Source: Candidatus Gastranaerophilales bacterium | Lineage (GTDB): Bacteria > Bacillota > Clostridia > Lachnospirales > Lachnospiraceae | Assembly: GCA_023663225.1 (NCBI GenBank) | Contig: JAMPHU010000005.1 | Location: 1-64,000, forward strand | DNA: 64,000 nt | Direction of reading: 5' to 3' | In this document: in pieces, positions 33,282 to 42,869 of the stretch | Layout: the number at the start of each line of letters is the position of its first letter | Position numbering within the stretch: the stretch's first letter is position 1 | Program-made: the position numbers and the translations under genes | Notes under the pieces: model-generated | Seen by the model: the letters and a program-made list of their open reading frames with translations, nothing else | What the model was told of the DNA's origin: nothing | The model's database searches: none

Positions 33282-34676
33282 ATGTTAAGCAGAATCAGAA
33301 AGAAATATATCGGAGATAAAGACTTTTATAAAATGGTGCTGGCGGTGGCCGTACCTATTATGATCCAAAATGGCATCACAAACTTTGTAGGTCTGCTGGA
33401 CAATATCATGGTGGGGCAGATCGGCACGGAACAGATGTCAGGTGTCGCGATCGTCAATCAACTGCTCATGGTATACTATCTATGCGTGTTTGGCGGTCTT
33501 GCCGGTGCAGGGATCTTTACCGCACAGTATTTTGGGCAGAAGGATGACGGTGGGATCCGGCAGACTTTCCGCTACAAGATATGGATGGCGTTGGCGTTGA
33601 CCGGCATTGCGGTACTGCTTCTGCTGTTTCAGGGCGGCAATCTGATCCAGACCTATTTAAGCGGCAGCAGCGATGGAGGAGATCTGAAAGCGGCGCTTGT
33701 CTACGGAAAACAATATTTAAGAGTAATGTTTTTCGGACTTCCCGCATTTATGTTAGTACAGGTATATGTGAGCACCCTGCGCGAATGTGGGGAGACCGTG
33801 GTGCCTATGAAGGCGGGCGTCGCAGCGGTTTTGGTCAATCTGTTCCTGAACTATCTTTTGATTTACGGCAAGGCAGGACTTCCCGCGCTGGGCGTGGTGG
33901 GAGCCGCGATCGCCACGGTCGTATCCCGATATGTGGAGGCGGCTGTGGTGATCGTCTGGACGCACACGCACAGAGAGAAGAACCCCTATATTGTGGGGAT
34001 TTATAAGACTTTGAAGGTGCCCGGGCATCTGGCTGGCAAATTTTTTATCAAAGGAGCGCCCCTGTTGATCAACGAGACGATGTGGTCCGCAGGCATGGCC
34101 ATGCTGACACAATGCTATTCGGTGCGGGGTTTGAGCGTCATAGCCGGTCTGAATATCGCCAATACCATCAACAATGTGTTCAATGTGGTGTTCATTGCCT
34201 TGGGGGACGCGGTGGCGATCATTGTGGGCCAGCTCTTGGGAGCGGGTAAGATGAAAGAAGCGCGGGATACGGACAACAAGATTATTGTGTTCTCCGTAGG
34301 CTGCTGTATCGGAGTGGCGGTTTTGATGGCATGTATAGCGCCCCTGTTCCCGCAGATTTATAATACTACCGATGAAGCCAAGGCGGTGGCTGTTCAATTT
34401 ATCATTGCCCAGGCGGTCTTTATGCCGCAGGCGGCCTTTATACATGCCAGTTATTTTACGCTTCGGTCGGGCGGTAAGACGATTGTCACGTTTTTGTTTG
34501 ACAGCGTGTTTGTCTGGTGTGTCAGTGTGCCGGTTGCGTATTGTCTCAGTCGCTTAACAGACGTACCCGTGATCGCCATTTTTGTCATGGTACAGATTGC
34601 CGACTGGATCAAGTGTGCGATTGGGTTTATTTTGGTGAAAAAGGGAGTCTGGCTGCAAAATATTGTGGCAAGATAA
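33282..34676 (+). CDS. MATE-family efflux transporter
   Basis: A 464-residue protein with twelve hydrophobic segments. MATE features include VAVPIMIQNGITNFVGLLDN near the N-terminus, YFGQKDDGGIRQ in the first cytoplasmic loop and a matching second half starting GAPLLINETMWSAGMAM, with VGQLLGAGKMKEARD. These transporters export cationic drugs or metabolites with Na+ or H+. It begins two bases after the Ca2+ ATPase gene, so the two are co-transcribed. It could export the product of the Ter biosynthetic enzymes; this is inference only. Confidence 0.9.
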   Translation: MLSRIRKKYIGDKDFYKMVLAVAVPIMIQNGITNFVGLLDNIMVGQIGTEQMSGVAIVNQLLMVYYLCVFGGLAGAGIFTAQYFGQKDDGGIRQTFRYKIWMALALTGIAVLLLLFQGGNLIQTYLSGSSDGGDLKAALVYGKQYLRVMFFGLPAFMLVQVYVSTLRECGETVVPMKAGVAAVLVNLFLNYLLIYGKAGLPALGVVGAAIATVVSRYVEAAVVIVWTHTHREKNPYIVGIYKTLKVPGHLAGKFFIKGAPLLINETMWSAGMAMLTQCYSVRGLSVIAGLNIANTINNVFNVVFIALGDAVAIIVGQLLGAGKMKEARDTDNKIIVFSVGCCIGVAVLMACIAPLFPQIYNTTDEAKAVAVQFIIAQAVFMPQAAFIHASYFTLRSGGKTIVTFLFDSVFVWCVSVPVAYCLSRLTDVPVIAIFVMVQIADWIKCAIGFILVKKGVWLQNIVAR

Positions 34677-34729
34677 ACGGAAAGTGAATTTTAATTAATG
34701 TTAAAGGTGACAGGGAGAATTGTGGCGAC

Positions 34730-36604
34730 ATGAAAAAAATTGCATTGATCATAAATGCTTCTAATTTTGAACGGCAGAAAAATATTGTAAGAGCGGTACA
34801 TCGCGCGTTAAAGAGCATGGGAAATTTTACCTTGTATGTGATTTCCAACTACGGGGTCTTTTTTGACGATATGGCATACAAGCACGGTGAAGCCGCTATC
34901 TACAGCCTGTTGGATCAGGCGACGTTTGACGGCGCTCTCATCGAGGGCAATATCGGCAGCAATCAGTTAGTGGATTTGCTTGCTGAAAAGCTGCGGCAAA
35001 GTGGTACGCCTTTTGTCACCATTAATATAGAGACAAAGGGTGCGCCCTTTTTGTCTCTGGACAGCTATGAGGCAGGGCGGACGCTGATAGAACATCTGAT
35101 AGAGGTACACCATTGTACCAAGATAAATATGGTGTTAAATTACGGTAAAGAAAAAATTTCCATGCAGGCGTTGAAGGCATACCAGGAAATCCTTCAGGAA
35201 AAGGGCATCCCTTACGAGGAAAAGAGGATTCTGTACCGACAGGTATCCATACTAAATGGTATGAAGTTGGTTCATGATTTTGAGGAACTGGGTATTGATG
35301 ACGGGGAGGCGGTAGTTTTTGCCCATGACGTGTGCGCGATTGGATATTGTCTGGAGCTTGAAAAGCTGGGGCGCAAGGTGCCGGATCAGGTTCGCCTCTG
35401 TTCTCTGAACCACAGCACCAACAGCATTGTGTTCCGTCCGGACATCAGCGGAGCTGACAGAATGGATGATGAGGTTTCTGAGAACGCTTGTAGACTCTTG
35501 TTGAAGTTGATGAACGGCGAGGAGATTTCTCTGGAAAATTATTATACCGGCAGCGTATATTTTGGGGAGAGCTGTGGCTGTGAAAGAGACCATTCCACGA
35601 ATACTTCCGGCTTGTACCAACAGCTTATCGTGACAAAGGTGGAGGCGGGGAACCAGGTCAGTCGTATGATGCAGTTTAACGATTCGCTTGAGGATGTGGA
35701 ATCTCTGGATCAACTGGCGCAAAATATCAAGAAGATGATGCAGGGGATCAACTGTACTGGTTTCTTCTGCTGTTTGAATATCAGCGACCTGAAATACATT
35801 GTGAATCAGGAGGAGGATTCCAAGACCAAAGATTCGGATCCCTATGACAAGACGATGGTCGCCATCACCGGCATGTCCAAGAGGACCGATGAGATTCGTA
35901 ATGTGGCTTTTCCGCTGAAGAAATTTTTCCCCGGTGAGGCGGAGGCGGGAGATATTTTTATATTTATTCCGATTCATTACAAGAATAGGGATTACGGGTA
36001 CATGGTGTTTCTAAATGAATATTTTCCTGTTGAAGTGTATAATTACCGCATTTGTCACGAGAGCATAGGCAGCAGTCTTGAGAATCTCCATAGGCAGATG
36101 ATCTTAAAGAGCAGTATAAAAGAGCTGAACCGACTGCACATGACAGATCAGATGACGGGTATTTATAACCGCTTTGCCCTGGATCATTTTGCGGCGGACT
36201 ATGTGGAGAGCGGAAGTTATTCCCTGGCGATGATGGATATGGATGGCTTAAAGGGGATTAATGATAATTTTGGACACCTGGCGGGGAATCACGCGATCTG
36301 CATCACGGCCAGTGTGATACAAAAGGCGGTGGACGAAGGCGATCTGGCAATCCGTTACGGCGGTGATGAGTTTCAGGTATTGTCCCACAATGTGGATCCC
36401 GCATATTGGGAGCGGCTGCGGACGACCATCAATGAAAAATTGGCTGCCATTGCAAAGAGACAGAAGCTTCCTTTTGAGCTGGGACTGAGTTTGGGGTATT
36501 CCGTCAGTGACCAGGCGCATCCTTTCACCATTGAGGAGAGCTGCCATATGGCGGATCAGGCCATGTATGAAAATAAGAAAATGCGCAAAGCGATCAGGCG
36601 ATAG
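34730..36604 (+). CDS. LacI-type sugar-sensor domain fused to a diguanylate cyclase
   Basis: The 624-residue soluble protein has an N-terminal periplasmic-binding-like domain of the LacI/GalR ligand type (KIALIINASNFERQKNIVRA to about residue 275) without the usual helix-turn-helix. A middle region (about 290-450) resembles a GAF/linker. The C-terminal GGDEF domain (about 455-624) has RYGGDEFQVL near residue 545 and MADQAMYENKKMRKA at its end. I see no RxxD inhibitory site in front of GGDEF. It probably couples an intracellular sugar ligand to c-di-GMP synthesis. The weak start ATG 34730 follows GGGAGAATTGTGG. Confidence 0.85.
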   Translation: MKKIALIINASNFERQKNIVRAVHRALKSMGNFTLYVISNYGVFFDDMAYKHGEAAIYSLLDQATFDGALIEGNIGSNQLVDLLAEKLRQSGTPFVTINIETKGAPFLSLDSYEAGRTLIEHLIEVHHCTKINMVLNYGKEKISMQALKAYQEILQEKGIPYEEKRILYRQVSILNGMKLVHDFEELGIDDGEAVVFAHDVCAIGYCLELEKLGRKVPDQVRLCSLNHSTNSIVFRPDISGADRMDDEVSENACRLLLKLMNGEEISLENYYTGSVYFGESCGCERDHSTNTSGLYQQLIVTKVEAGNQVSRMMQFNDSLEDVESLDQLAQNIKKMMQGINCTGFFCCLNISDLKYIVNQEEDSKTKDSDPYDKTMVAITGMSKRTDEIRNVAFPLKKFFPGEAEAGDIFIFIPIHYKNRDYGYMVFLNEYFPVEVYNYRICHESIGSSLENLHRQMILKSSIKELNRLHMTDQMTGIYNRFALDHFAADYVESGSYSLAMMDMDGLKGINDNFGHLAGNHAICITASVIQKAVDEGDLAIRYGGDEFQVLSHNVDPAYWERLRTTINEKLAAIAKRQKLPFELGLSLGYSVSDQAHPFTIEESCHMADQAMYENKKMRKAIRR

Positions 36605-36616
36605 GAGGGATTGGTC

Positions 36617-37021
36617 TTGGACGATATAAAAAAAGAGCTGCGGCTCACCCGGTTTTTTTGCATTGTATCATCGTTGCTCACACTCTGTCTGTTGGCAGTG
36701 ATCGGGCTGCTGGCAGTAAAGCTTCAGCCGATTTATCTGTTTATCGAGGAGGCAAAGCCGGCGCTTCAGCAGGTGAAGGAGTTGGATATAGGCACCATGA
36801 ACCGCCTTCTGCAGGATATGGAAACTACGGTAGGACAGGTGGATTGGAATGAGCTCGCAGACTCTTTGGAGCAGTTGGATATAGAAGAGATCAATCAATC
36901 GCTTCAAAGCCTGGATATGGAAGAACTGTCTGCCGCGTTGGAGCATATCAACAAGGCTGCGGACACAATGGAGAGTTTGAGCGAGAAATTCAGTTCTTTT
37001 TCTTCCTTGTTTGGTAGATAA
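36617..37021 (+). CDS. Small membrane-anchored helical protein
   Basis: 134 residues, unnamed family. One membrane segment near the N-terminus (FFCIVSSLLTLCLLAVIGLLA) is followed by an amphipathic, acidic helical region with LEQLDIEEINQSLQSLDMEE heptad-like repeats, which could form a coiled coil. TTG 36617 is preferred because AGGAGG (36603-36608) is eight bases upstream; TTG 36611 is too close. It lies 12 bases after the GGDEF gene and is probably co-transcribed with it. Function unknown. Confidence 0.6.
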   Translation: MDDIKKELRLTRFFCIVSSLLTLCLLAVIGLLAVKLQPIYLFIEEAKPALQQVKELDIGTMNRLLQDMETTVGQVDWNELADSLEQLDIEEINQSLQSLDMEELSAALEHINKAADTMESLSEKFSSFSSLFGR

Positions 37022-37098
37022 TGGACATTGGATAAATTTCATTGCAAGCTGTGTCCTGTTGGGGTATACTTTAAGAAACTGGTATAGGAGGTACTGCC

Positions 37099-37584
37099 AT
37101 GAACCTGGTGATTACTATGAGCCGCAGATTTGGCACAGGGGCGAGTCTGATTGCCAATGAACTGTCTGAGAGGCTGAATATTCCGGTGTATGATAAAGCA
37201 TACATAGAACAGGAACTTCAGGAGAGTGATTTTGCATCGGAGGCTGAGGTCATAAAAGGATTGGCGCAAGCGCCATGCATCATTCTGGGACGTTGTGCTT
37301 CCGAGATTCTGAAAGATCAGGTGAATGTGTTTAATGTGTATGTCAGCGCGGACAAGGAGGATCGGATCAGGCGCATTATGGATAAGGAGAACTTGTCCCA
37401 TGAGGATGCGAGGGCTATGCTGGAGGAGAATGATAAAAAGCGCGCGGAATACTATTATGAACACACAGGGAAGGTTTGGGGTGATGTGAACAATTATCAT
37501 ATGATCCTTGACACATCCTCTCTGGGAATTGAAAAGTGCGCGGGCATTATGATACGATATTTTGAGCGGGTGGAGATCATCTGA
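37099..37584 (+). CDS. Cytidylate-kinase-like family protein
   Basis: 161 residues resembling the cytidylate-kinase-like family (PF13189): MNLVITMSRRFGTGASLIANEL, then the helical lid with RIMDKENLSHEDARAMLEEN and a hydrophobic C-terminus. The usual P-loop GxGxGKS/T is replaced by SRRFGTGASL, a form common in this family, so nucleotide phosphorylation is plausible but not certain. AGGAGG precedes ATG 37099. It is followed by the leftward AraC gene and has no obvious functional partner. Confidence 0.75.
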   Translation: MNLVITMSRRFGTGASLIANELSERLNIPVYDKAYIEQELQESDFASEAEVIKGLAQAPCIILGRCASEILKDQVNVFNVYVSADKEDRIRRIMDKENLSHEDARAMLEENDKKRAEYYYEHTGKVWGDVNNYHMILDTSSLGIEKCAGIMIRYFERVEII

Positions 37585-37598
37585 TCGATCTGCACGTA

Positions 37599-38576
37599 TT
37601 ATTCCGGATACATCCATCCCGCATATTCTTGTATCGTGCGGCTGGCAGCGTGAGGATCTGTCTGTTGAGTCTGTTTGCGGTATTCGCGGGGGGGCATCTG
37701 CATTGCTTTGGAGAAGCAGCGGTTAAAGCTGGAGACAGAGCGGAACCCCACCATCTCTGAGATATCCAGTATAGATCTTTCCGTGCTCTGCAATAGCCCG
37801 CAGGCCTTCATAATGCGGATATTGTTCACATGTTCCAGCGGAGACTTGCCTATGATCTCATGGAATACGCGCCGGAAGTGAGTGGGGCTCCAGTGACATA
37901 ACTGTGCCAGATATTCTATGGTAAACTGCTGCATATAGTTATTTTCAATATAATCCAATACAGGAGCGATCGCCAGCATTTTCTCGGGCGACCGCTCTTC
38001 GCTTTGCTTGAAAGCTTCTTTTTGGTCAGAACTCTCTCCATTTTGCGCCGTGCTTTGAATACGATAAAGGTTAATGTATAAGGATAAGAGCAGGCCGCGC
38101 GCACTGAGGTGGTAGTTTGACTTTTGCGTCTGCAATTCCTTTACGCTCAGCATCACCAGCTCGTAAATCTCCGGATATTCCGCACGGCTCAAAATGTATT
38201 TGTAGCCTCGAAACGCATATGCGGCGAGATCGTAATTCTGCCAGGTGGCGGGAAGCAGATTTCGGAACAATTCTCTGGGGTCTAAATAAATATAGGACCA
38301 GAGGCTCTCTGTTCCCGATGTGCTGTAGGTGGTGTGGGGTACATTTTTGGGGATCACAGTCACATCTCCCACCTGAAAGGGCATCTGTTCGCAAAAAATC
38401 TCGATATATCCGCTGTGAGAATGGCAGATGCCGATTTCCAGACAATTGTGAAAGTGCAGTCTGCCACTGGGCACGTCAGATATCTTCCAATGATCGCCGG
38501 ACAATAACAGCACCGGAAAATGCAAAGGCAGATAATAACTTCTGTATTCTGTTATAGCATTTTTAGACTTTGCCAT
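37599..38576 (-). CDS. AraC-family regulator of the rhamnogalacturonan locus
   Basis: The 325-residue regulator has an N-terminal cupin-like sensor domain (RLHFHNCLEIGICHSHSGYIE, with metal-binding-type histidines) and a C-terminal AraC DNA-binding domain (about 220-315) with FTIEYLAQLCHWSPTHFRRVF and DISEMVGFRSVSSFNRCFSK as its two recognition units. It is divergent from the ABC importer of the locus, with an AT-rich intergenic region of 370 bases carrying repeated TGTTCATAA sites. It most likely activates the importer and enzyme genes on binding a pectin-derived sugar. Confidence 0.85.
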   Translation of the reverse strand: MAKSKNAITEYRSYYLPLHFPVLLLSGDHWKISDVPSGRLHFHNCLEIGICHSHSGYIEIFCEQMPFQVGDVTVIPKNVPHTTYSTSGTESLWSYIYLDPRELFRNLLPATWQNYDLAAYAFRGYKYILSRAEYPEIYELVMLSVKELQTQKSNYHLSARGLLLSLYINLYRIQSTAQNGESSDQKEAFKQSEERSPEKMLAIAPVLDYIENNYMQQFTIEYLAQLCHWSPTHFRRVFHEIIGKSPLEHVNNIRIMKACGLLQSTERSILDISEMVGFRSVSSFNRCFSKAMQMPPREYRKQTQQTDPHAASRTIQEYAGWMYPE

Positions 38577-38946
38577 GTGTTTTCTCCCTTTCCCTATACA
38601 TTATATATAACAATAAAATTGAATAAAATCAACCATAACTTAATAAAATCATCCTCGTTTTGTTCATAATTTGTTCATAAATTTTCAATTCGTTCATATT
38701 TTAAAAAGAAAATCAGGCAAAAATGTTCATAAAAATATCCCAATTTCAGGCAAATTTATGGAATATTTCAAATCTCCGAAAAACGAACATCGCAATATAT
38801 GGTCGTTTTTGCATAGTTTTCTGTTCTTATTGCTTAGAAATAGACGGCAATATGTACGATAATATTATTACATAAATTTAGAATATGTGCAAATTGACGG
38901 CAGCAGTATGCTAAGTTTATGCACAATATTTTGAAGGAGGTTACAT
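38577..38946. promoter_or_regulatory. Divergent control region with phased TGTTCATAA repeats
   Basis: TGTTCATAA occurs at 38661-38669, 38672-38680 and 38724-38732, with a variant CGTTCATAT at 38691-38699. The spacings of 11, 19 and 33 bases are close to one, two and three helical turns. TCAGGCAAA occurs twice nearby (38713 and 38745). The rest is AT-rich and non-coding. These are candidate AraC-binding sites controlling the rhamnogalacturonan operon and perhaps the regulator itself. Confidence 0.55.
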
Positions 38947-39891
38947 ATGGCAAAAAGTAGTGGAGCAAAAGTAAGAACCAAGACCACCTGGAAAAACGCT
39001 TTAAAGAGAGATTGGCAGTTGTATCTGATGCTGCTTGTCCCCATAGCGTTGGTTGTGGTTTTTAACTATGCGGCGTACCCTGCGCTTCGCATGGCGTTCA
39101 TGGATTACAAACCGATAAAGGGATTTTCGGGCAGCGATTGGGTAGGCATGAAAGTATTTCAGAAGATATTTCAGGATGCGGATTTTATCAGGGCGTTGCG
39201 CAACTCCATCGTATTTAATCTCCTGGATTTGCTCGTAGGTTTCCCGATGCCGATCATCTTGGCATTGATGCTGAATGAACTGCGGTTTATGAGATTCAAA
39301 AAGGTTACGCAGACGATCCTCTATCTGCCCCATTTCCTCTCCTGGGCAATCATCGGTTCGGTCGCTTACACCATGTTCCGTCCGGCTACAGGTCTTGTGA
39401 ATACTCTGATGATGAATATGGGCCTCATTTCAGAAGGTATTCCCTTTATGAACGAGAAGTGGCATTGGGCAGTCACCTATCTGTTGGTAGGCGTATGGCA
39501 AGGCATGGGCTGGGGCACTATCCTTTACCTTGCAGCGATCACCAGTATCAACGGTGAACTTTATGAGGCGTGTATCATTGACGGCGCCAACAAGTGGCAG
39601 AAGATGTGGCATGTCACGCTTCCTGGTATCCGAAGCACTATTGTGACCCTGTTGATTATGAATCTGGGCCGTGTGATGGGCAGTAACCTGGAGCGTCTGA
39701 CCGCTTTCTACAATACACAGGTTCGCGACTTCCAGTATCAGTTGGCGGTCTATATCTACGAAAAAGGTATGGGCGCCGGCAAGTATTCGGAAGGTACTGC
39801 GGTGGGTCTGTTCCAGTCTTTGATCGGTGTGATTTTGGTTCTGTTGTCTGATAAGATCGCCAAGGCGCTTGGTGAAGAAGGCTTGTTATAG
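38947..39891 (+). CDS. yteP: ABC sugar-importer permease, YteP type
   Basis: A 314-residue membrane protein with six segments and the EAA loop in YEACIIDGANKWQKMWHVTL (about 210-230), the contact site for the ATPase. It is the first permease of a carbohydrate-uptake-transporter type 1 importer of the YteP/LplB group, which takes up rhamnogalacturonan oligosaccharides. The partner is the next gene. The ATPase (MsmX-like) is not in the window and is usually encoded elsewhere. AAGGAGG precedes ATG 38947. It starts the operon controlled by the divergent AraC regulator. Confidence 0.9.
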   Translation: MAKSSGAKVRTKTTWKNALKRDWQLYLMLLVPIALVVVFNYAAYPALRMAFMDYKPIKGFSGSDWVGMKVFQKIFQDADFIRALRNSIVFNLLDLLVGFPMPIILALMLNELRFMRFKKVTQTILYLPHFLSWAIIGSVAYTMFRPATGLVNTLMMNMGLISEGIPFMNEKWHWAVTYLLVGVWQGMGWGTILYLAAITSINGELYEACIIDGANKWQKMWHVTLPGIRSTIVTLLIMNLGRVMGSNLERLTAFYNTQVRDFQYQLAVYIYEKGMGAGKYSEGTAVGLFQSLIGVILVLLSDKIAKALGEEGLL

Positions 39892-39903
39892 GAGGTGAGG
39901 AGC

Positions 39904-40824
39904 ATGGCAAAGAAAAATATGGAAGCGACTGCCTCTGATGGAAGCCGCGCGATCAGTAAATTTCACCTTAGTGATGTGATCATTGTTCTAGTGTTGGTTA
40001 TCTTGTGTGCTACCTGCGTCATTCCTTTCTGGCACTTGCTGGTGAAATCGGTTTCCGGCGATATGGCGGTTATGATGAAGAGCGTCTTTTTCTGGCCGAA
40101 GGATTTTACACTCAGCGCGTACAGTAAGGTTTTTGCGGATAAGAGCATGATGCACTCCATGGGTTACAGCGTGTTGGTCACGGTGATCTTTACGCTGCTT
40201 GGCATGATCACCTGTACTTGTGCGGCATATCCCCTCTCCAAAAAGCGACTGAAGGGGAAAGGGTTTATCACCTTTATTCTGATGGTTCCCATGTACTTTA
40301 CCGCCGGTGTGATCCCGTCCTTTATCCTGATGTTTAACTTGAATCTGATCGACTCTATGTGGGTGTTGATCCTTCCTTTGATCTATTCCCCCTACAACAT
40401 GTTGGTCATGAAGACTTATTTCCAGAGCAGTATTCCAGAGTCCTTGGAGGAATCAGCGTTTTTGGATGGTGCGACGAATTTCCAGATTTTGGCTAAGATC
40501 GTGCTTCCTTTGAGCAAGCCCATTATCGCGACATTGTCCCTGTTCTATGCGGTGGGACGCTGGAATGCATATGCGGATCACATGTACTATATCAGGTCTG
40601 ACACCAAGAGAATGATCCAATACAAACTGTATCTGCTGGTGCAGGGCGCGGAGGCTTCCATCTCGGCTTCCCTCGGCGATACAGGTGGCGTTTCCAATGT
40701 CACCACGCCGGAAGTGCTGCAGGCAGCCAGCATTATGTTCGTGACGATCCCGATCATCATTATTTATCCTTTCTTGCAGAAGTATTTTGTAAAGGGAGCG
40801 ATGGTTGGTGCGGTAAAGGGATGA
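39904..40824 (+). CDS. ytcP: ABC sugar-importer permease, YtcP/LplC type
   Basis: 306 residues with six membrane segments and the EAA loop in EESAFLDGATNFQILAKIVL. It pairs with the YteP-type permease to form the membrane channel of the importer. ATG 39904 is preferred over GTG 39895 because GGAGG (39891-39895) then has the normal eight-base spacing. Its stop is 66 bases before the solute-binding protein gene. Confidence 0.9.
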   Translation: MAKKNMEATASDGSRAISKFHLSDVIIVLVLVILCATCVIPFWHLLVKSVSGDMAVMMKSVFFWPKDFTLSAYSKVFADKSMMHSMGYSVLVTVIFTLLGMITCTCAAYPLSKKRLKGKGFITFILMVPMYFTAGVIPSFILMFNLNLIDSMWVLILPLIYSPYNMLVMKTYFQSSIPESLEESAFLDGATNFQILAKIVLPLSKPIIATLSLFYAVGRWNAYADHMYYIRSDTKRMIQYKLYLLVQGAEASISASLGDTGGVSNVTTPEVLQAASIMFVTIPIIIIYPFLQKYFVKGAMVGAVKG

Positions 40825-40890
40825 TAGTTTTCCCGGATGTCCGGGTATCTATAAACTATACACACATTTTTTAAAAGGAGGATTTTATTT

Positions 40891-42657
40891 ATGAAGAAGA
40901 ACACTCTTCAGAAAGTACTGGCCGTAGCGCTTGTAAGCGCAATGGCAATGGGTACTCTGACTGCTTGTGGCAATAACGATGATAACAGTTCAAGCAGTAC
41001 CCCTAGCAGCAGTACCCCTAGCAGCAGTGCTCCTGCAAGCAGCACCCCTGCAAGCAGCGGCGGAGATGAGGCGACGGTTGCAGGTATCGACGGGTTTGTG
41101 CCCTTTGAGAACAAGGTAACCCTGAATATCCCTGTTTATCAGCGTGCAACTCCCAACGGTGCTGCAGATGCGGGCAGTAACTATTGGACCGAATGGATCC
41201 AGAAGGAATTTGGCGATACGTACAACATCGAAGTGAATTTCGCAGATTGGGTAATCCCTCGCGGCGAGGAGAACACCATGTATGCGCAGTGGGCAGCCGT
41301 ACAGAGCCTTCCCACCGTATGCTTCGAGTATGACTATCCCGACCTGACCCTGTATCAGAGCGAGGGTTATCTGCAGGAGTATGATGTTGACTGGTTCAAG
41401 CAGATCGCTCCCACCTATTGGGCAGCAATGGAGGAGAACGGCTTGGATGAGTTCACCGAGATCAACGGTGAGAATGTCCTGCTGATCGGCGTCAGACCTT
41501 ATGGTCAGACCAACTATCAGGCTGTAACCTTCTACCGCAAGGATTGGGTGGAGGCTGCAGGCTATGACAGCTATCCTACCGATCCCGCTGATCTGTTAGA
41601 GATGTATGCGAAGATCGATGAGCTGGGACTGTGCAATGGAGATTATCTCCTGGGCGGCACCAAGATCGAGGGCAACGGCGTAGATCAGAACTATGCTTAC
41701 AGAAGCTATCCTCAGGATAAGGAGCTTTGGGCTACCACTGGCGACTATGATGTTCCCGCTCTGCCCACCGATGCACAGAAGGCACTTTTGCAGTGGAACA
41801 ACAAGCTCTACAATCTGGGTTACATTGACAAAGAGTACAACACCAAGACCAACGATTATCAGATCAGTGATTTCGTAAGTGGTAAGTGCTTTACTTATAG
41901 TGTTTATTCCACCAACAATATCGCGGCGTTGGATCAGTTCTATGAGGCGAATCCCGATGGCAAGCTGGGCATCATTGTAAACCCCGGTCCTACGACTTAC
42001 TCTGACGGTTCTTGCTCCGCATTCCGTCCCAACAGTATCTTCGGACAGTATATCGGTTTCTCCGCTACTGCAAGCGAGGATGAGATGAAGGCGTTCGCTA
42101 TGTATCTCGAGTGGATGAGCCAGCCGGATGTGCTCTTTACCTTACAGTGGGGCGAAGAGGGTGTGAACTTCAACTATGATGAGAACGGCACTCCTCAGGC
42201 GATTCCTGTAGCTGACCAGCCCGCTGACAAGGTGATGGGCCACAACAACAATGTTGATATGTGGTGTCTGGTTACCGCTACCGCTTCTCAGGGCAGCGTT
42301 GACAAGGATCTTCAGGCGATTACTCCTATAGGATATCCGGATTCCGATCAGTTCTTCCAGGATATCAAGGCGAACTACGAAGGACAGCTTGCTTGCTATG
42401 AGGCAGGTATGGCTTCTCCCGACTGTTCCTTCACCGTATCTATCGCAGCTAACGATGAGTACAAGAATACGCTGTACACCTTGTATGCAGAGCTGCGTGA
42501 CAAGATCGTCATGGGTTCCGAGGCAGACTTTGAGGCTAACTACGAGGCAGCAAAAGAGCAGTACCTTGCAGCCGGCTATCAGGCGATTATGGACGAGAAG
42601 AAGGCAGCTTTTGAGGCAGGCAACTATGTTGAGCAGGCAGCTCACTTCTTCAAGTAA
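40891..42657 (+). CDS. ytcQ: Extracellular oligosaccharide-binding lipoprotein (YtcQ type)
   Basis: 588 residues with a lipobox (MAMGTLTACGNN) and a Ser/Thr/Pro/Ala linker of near-repeats (STPSSSTPSSSAPASSTPAS) that spaces the binding domain from the membrane. The solute-binding domain has features of the large CUT1 binding proteins (LNIPVYQRATPNG start, then FYRKDWVEAAGYDSYPTDPA). It delivers oligosaccharide to the permeases. AAAAGGAGG gives a strong start. The coding sequence uses uniform codons (AAG, GAG, CTG), suggesting high expression. A hairpin follows at 42683. Confidence 0.9.
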   Translation: MKKNTLQKVLAVALVSAMAMGTLTACGNNDDNSSSSTPSSSTPSSSAPASSTPASSGGDEATVAGIDGFVPFENKVTLNIPVYQRATPNGAADAGSNYWTEWIQKEFGDTYNIEVNFADWVIPRGEENTMYAQWAAVQSLPTVCFEYDYPDLTLYQSEGYLQEYDVDWFKQIAPTYWAAMEENGLDEFTEINGENVLLIGVRPYGQTNYQAVTFYRKDWVEAAGYDSYPTDPADLLEMYAKIDELGLCNGDYLLGGTKIEGNGVDQNYAYRSYPQDKELWATTGDYDVPALPTDAQKALLQWNNKLYNLGYIDKEYNTKTNDYQISDFVSGKCFTYSVYSTNNIAALDQFYEANPDGKLGIIVNPGPTTYSDGSCSAFRPNSIFGQYIGFSATASEDEMKAFAMYLEWMSQPDVLFTLQWGEEGVNFNYDENGTPQAIPVADQPADKVMGHNNNVDMWCLVTATASQGSVDKDLQAITPIGYPDSDQFFQDIKANYEGQLACYEAGMASPDCSFTVSIAANDEYKNTLYTLYAELRDKIVMGSEADFEANYEAAKEQYLAAGYQAIMDEKKAAFEAGNYVEQAAHFFK

Positions 42658-42682
42658 GATGAATTAGGCAATATGTTTTAAG

Positions 42683-42710
42683 CAGCCCTCCGGCGTAAGC
42701 TGGGGGGTTG
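42683..42710 (+). terminator. Hairpin after the binding-protein gene
   Basis: CAGCCCTCCGGC (42683-42694) pairs with GCTGGGGGGTTG (42699-42710) including G-U pairs, with a GTAA tetraloop. There is no strong T run, so it may stabilise or partly terminate the abundant importer mRNA rather than end it. The rest of the gap up to 42869 shows nothing else. Confidence 0.65.
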
Positions 42711-42869
42711 TATTAATGTAGCGGGTTTGGGGTAACATTTCTGCATGGCTGAACTGTTACAGTTTTTATATTGCAGCAGCAAAAATAGTTTCATTTTAGA
42801 GCCACCTGTGCTACAATTATCTTAATATGGGAAAGGCAGATAATGCCAAAATAAAATTGGAGGTAGCCT

